Shown here: piece by piece, positions 61,714-64,000 of the stretch
Numbering within the stretch: the first letter of the stretch is position 1
Layout: every line of letters starts with the position of its first letter
From: DATFDN01 sp963818885
Lineage (GTDB): Bacteria > Pseudomonadota > Alphaproteobacteria > Acetobacterales > Acetobacteraceae
Direction: 5' to 3'
Assembly: GCA_963818885.1 (NCBI GenBank)
Contig: CAWFTP010000003.1
Span: 930,001 to 994,000 of the forward strand
DNA length: 64,000 bases
The notes under the pieces: generated by a model
What the model was told of the DNA's origin: nothing
Database searches by the model: none
The model's input: only the letters and a program-made list of their open reading frames with translations
Translations under genes and position numbers: made by a program

Positions 61714-62700
61714 ATGCCCACGGCCCTCATCACCGGAATCACCGGACAGGACGGCGCCTACCTTGCCCAACTCCTGCTCGGGAAGGGCTATCGGGTGGCC
61801 GGCCTGATGCGCCGCTCCGCCTCGGCGGACGTGATGGGTGAGCGGCTGCGCTGGCTCGGTATCCTCGACCAGGTGGAGCTGGTCGAAGGCAACATGACCG
61901 ACCTCAGCAGCCTGATCCGTGTCGTCCAGAACTACGAACCGGGCGAAATCTACAATCTTGCCGCGCAGAGCTTCGTCGCCGCCTCCTGGAACCAGCCCCT
62001 GCTGACCGGCACGGTCACCGGCCTCGGCGCCGCGAACATGCTCGAGGCGGTGCGGATCGCCCGGCCGCAAGCGCGGTTTTACCAGGCATCGTCATCGGAG
62101 ATGTTCGGCCGCATCCAGGAGCCCGTCCAAACAGAGCGGACCCCATTCTATCCGCGCAGCCCTTATGGCGTCGCCAAGCTCTACGCGCATTGGATGACAG
62201 TGAACTACCGCGAAAGCTTTGGCCTGCACGCTTCCTCCGGCATCCTGTTCAACCACGAGAGTCCGCTGCGCGGCATCGAGTTCGTCACCCGCAAGGTCAC
62301 CGACGGGGTAGCGCGCATCAAGCTCGGTCTTGCGCGCGAGCTTCCCCTCGGCAATCTCGACGCGAGGCGAGATTGGGGCCACGCGCGCGACTACGTGCGC
62401 GCGATGTGGCTCATGCTCCAGCAGGAGACGCCGGACGACTATGTCGTCGCGACGGGGCGCAGCGTCAGTATCCGCGAGATGGTCGCGATCGCGTTTGGCT
62501 GCGCGGGTCTGAACTGGGAAGACTTCGTCACCGTGCGCCAGGACCTGCTGCGCCCGGCGGAGGTGGACGTGCTGCATGGGGATGCGGGCAAGGCCCGGGC
62601 GGTCCTCGGCTGGGAACCCGCGACCACGCTCGAGGAGATGCTCCCGGAAATGGTGGAGGCGGATATCGCCCGGCACTCAAGCCGGATGAGGAGCGGCTGA
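61714..62700 (+). CDS. gmd: GDP-mannose 4,6-dehydratase
   Basis: 328 residues. ALITGITGQDGAYLAQLLL is the cofactor motif. SSSEMFGRIQEPVQTERTPF and PRSPYGVAKLYAHW carry the catalytic Thr/Glu and YxxxK, and GILFNHESPLRG and LGNLDARRDWGHARDYV are diagnostic for Gmd. The enzyme makes GDP-4-keto-6-deoxymannose, the precursor of fucose and rhamnose in surface glycans. ATG 61714 is the only start before the Rossmann motif; the open frame upstream is antisense-like text within aroE. No fcl or glycosyltransferase gene follows. Confidence 0.93.
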   Translation: MPTALITGITGQDGAYLAQLLLGKGYRVAGLMRRSASADVMGERLRWLGILDQVELVEGNMTDLSSLIRVVQNYEPGEIYNLAAQSFVAASWNQPLLTGTVTGLGAANMLEAVRIARPQARFYQASSSEMFGRIQEPVQTERTPFYPRSPYGVAKLYAHWMTVNYRESFGLHASSGILFNHESPLRGIEFVTRKVTDGVARIKLGLARELPLGNLDARRDWGHARDYVRAMWLMLQQETPDDYVVATGRSVSIREMVAIAFGCAGLNWEDFVTVRQDLLRPAEVDVLHGDAGKARAVLGWEPATTLEEMLPEMVEADIARHSSRMRSG

Positions 62701-63472
62701 GGCGACCGCCGCGTGCGCCTTGTTGGCGTCCCGGGGCCGACGATGATGAGCACTATGTCTACGCCATAGCCCTATGAATGTCGCCGGGCCTGAATCTCCT
62801 TCCAATCCTGGATTTCCATCGGTGCAGGCCCCTCCGTCCAAGGCATGATAATAGGGCAACTGAAGGAGGGCGGTCATGTTCGGCTGGAGCAAGCGCGAGC
62901 GCGCGGATCGGGAGATCAAGGGATAATGACCTGGGTTGTCGGTCAGTCTGTGGTCCAAGGCTCCAATTTCCCGCCTGTTGGCGTCTTCGCGAGCCGAACT
63001 CCAGATGAAGATCGCCTTAGAGGCGTGCGGCTTCGTCCTCCATGCTGTGGATCGGCGCCGAGCACGTAGCGTCTATTCGAGACGATCACCGTGCTGCCCC
63101 CGATGCGCAGGTCCGAAGCATCATCACGGTATATGAAGGCGCGCTCACGTCGCAATCGCGCGGTCGATGGCGCGGATCGGTAGCGGCAAAAGATGCGTTC
63201 GACGCAGCATCGCGGGGTGAAGTCTTTCGCCCAGTCCCCGGGCGCGATTACTGTGGAATCCCGACGAGGCCTGGACGGCGAGGCCTGGACGGCAAGATAA
63301 AAGCGCCGACCGCGGGCGGGCGTATGTGGTTGTTTGGATTTTTGGACATTCCGCGTACGCCCGCTGCCAGCGTTTCTCACACCAATTCGTCAACGTTCAA
63401 TGTCTCGAGCGCCATCCGCGCTCAGAAGGCATCTTGCTTGATTGAGTTGCCTTAATCTGATAACTATATGCC
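62701..63472. other. Gene-poor accessory stretch with decayed sequence
   Basis: 772 bases with lower GC than the rest by eye. It holds a 16-codon frame at 62876-62926 (MFGWSKRERADREIKG) preceded by GAAGGAGGG, which looks like a truncated start of a gene, and a 14-bp tandem duplication at 63265-63292. Longer ORFs on either strand have Arg/Ser-rich translations and no support. The last 40 bases are A/T-rich and probably hold the promoter of the toxin gene. Confidence 0.45.
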
Positions 63473-63829
63473 GTGACCGAGCCGCGTGACCCGACCCTTG
63501 ATGTGCTTCTGGACATCGACGGGCAGGTTCTCGTCGTGGACCCGGAGGGCCGCCACTGGGTCCGGTTCGTGGTGACGCGGGTGCCGGTGTCGCCGGAGAA
63601 GCCGCACGGGCTGGACTACTCGCTGACGCTGCACGGGCCGGACGGCGAGCGGCTGGTCGGCTTCGACAACGCCCATCCGGCGGCGCGGCAGAGGCGCGGC
63701 GAGCCGCAGGACCATCGCCACCGGCTGCGGACGATCAGGCCTTACGATTACCAGGACGCGGCAACCCTGCTCGCCGATTTCTGGGAGACGGTGGACGCGG
63801 TGTTGCGCGAGAGAGGAGTGATCCCATGA
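63473..63829 (+). CDS. DUF6516/TumE-like toxin
   Basis: 118 residues from GTG 63473. The sequence LDVLLDIDGQVLVVDPEGRHWVRF and the later LDYSLTLHGPDGERLVGFDNAH match my memory of the DUF6516/TumE toxin family (RNase-like toxins of TA systems). The next ORF overlaps by ATGA and begins like its antitoxin. The A/T-rich region directly before the start suggests a short leader. No nuclease residue can be named from this view. Confidence 0.75.
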   Translation: MTEPRDPTLDVLLDIDGQVLVVDPEGRHWVRFVVTRVPVSPEKPHGLDYSLTLHGPDGERLVGFDNAHPAARQRRGEPQDHRHRLRTIRPYDYQDAATLLADFWETVDAVLRERGVIP

Positions 63830-64000
63830 CGACCTTGAAGGTGGGCGTCGCCAGCTACGAGGACATGAAGGCCCGCATCATGGCGGTGGCGCGGGGCGAG
63901 CGGCGTGTCGCGGCCGACGAGCCGAAGGTGTGGTTCACTTCGACGGAATCCTTTGCCAAGGTCCTGTCGGCCGGCAATCGCGAGCTGCTGCGCGTCATCG
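63826..64000 (+). CDS. TumA-like antitoxin, N-terminal part (cut by window end)
   Basis: ATG at 63826 overlaps the toxin stop (ATGA). The 58 visible residues (MTTLKVGVASYEDMKARIMA, then EPKVWFTSTESFAKVLSAGN) match the start of the HTH-type DNA-binding antitoxins (TumA/HVO_A0114-like) paired with DUF6516 toxins. Rest of the gene lies beyond the window. Toxin-first order with coupled translation is typical for this pair. Confidence 0.7.
   Translation, partial: MTTLKVGVASYEDMKARIMAVARGERRVAADEPKVWFTSTESFAKVLSAGNRELLRVI

Noticed and set aside
62943..63380. 145-codon minus-strand ORF
   Set aside because: Arg/Ser-rich translation, no ribosome site, no known motif.

Overview
The window is a GC-rich proteobacterial chromosome segment. 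The 16S gene on the minus strand has the alphaproteobacterial layout 16S, tRNA-Ile, tRNA-Ala, 23S, 5S, tRNA-fMet. Its V5-V6 stretches look to me like Rhodospirillales/Acetobacteraceae; this is from memory and not from an alignment. Housekeeping genes (grpE, dnaK, dnaJ, rrn) alternate with accessory catabolic and transport islands. No insertion sequence, prophage or CRISPR array is visible.

Layout. 1-5072: a nucleoside phosphorylase cut by the window edge, then a minus-strand cluster of TIGR04282-type transferase, GT-C mannosyltransferase-like protein, radical SAM/SPASM protein, GT2 glycosyltransferase and DoxX-like protein. 5244-9080: grpE, dnaK, dnaJ. 9093-17640: a kdp potassium-pump operon (27-aa ORF, kdpF, A, B, C, D, E) ending in an EIIA-Ntr (ptsN) gene; kdpB is frameshifted. 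17759-34565: a large divergent catabolic island. Its minus arm has two ABC importers (a Liv-type set with a LivM-LivG fusion and a frameshifted LivF, and a ribose-type set) plus a SnoaL-like protein, an SDR and an EthD-like barrel. Its plus arm has an SDR, HyuA, HyuB, a frameshifted TPP enzyme and a CoxG-like protein. 34579-44439: a cyclitol island with iolD and iolE on plus, opposite a Gfo/Idh/MocA dehydrogenase, an orphan TOBE fragment, an inositol-monophosphatase-like enzyme, a PotABCD-type importer and a sugar isomerase.

44459-49806: the rRNA operon, with the 3' end of tRNA-Ala repeated in tandem downstream of the gene. 50245-52816: a copper operon (DUF2946-like, outer-membrane protein, CopC, CopD). 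52919-55117: MaoC dehydratase, a class A beta-lactamase-fold serine hydrolase behind three TGTACA boxes, tRNA-Gly and a truncated TerB-like gene. 55125-58695: outer-membrane barrel, membrane-anchored metallophosphoesterase and MBL hydrolase. 58965-62700: a dehydroshikimate dehydratase/HPPD-like fusion coupled to an AroE homologue, then a GDP-mannose 4,6-dehydratase. 62701-64000: a gene-poor stretch ending in a DUF6516/TumE-like toxin and the start of its antitoxin.

Three large genes (kdpB, livF and the TPP enzyme) are each broken in a way that one extra base explains. This could be consensus error in the assembly or real decay. The most promising undescribed systems are the divergent two-importer/HyuAB island, the radical SAM/glycosyltransferase cluster and the phosphorylated-cyclitol uptake set.
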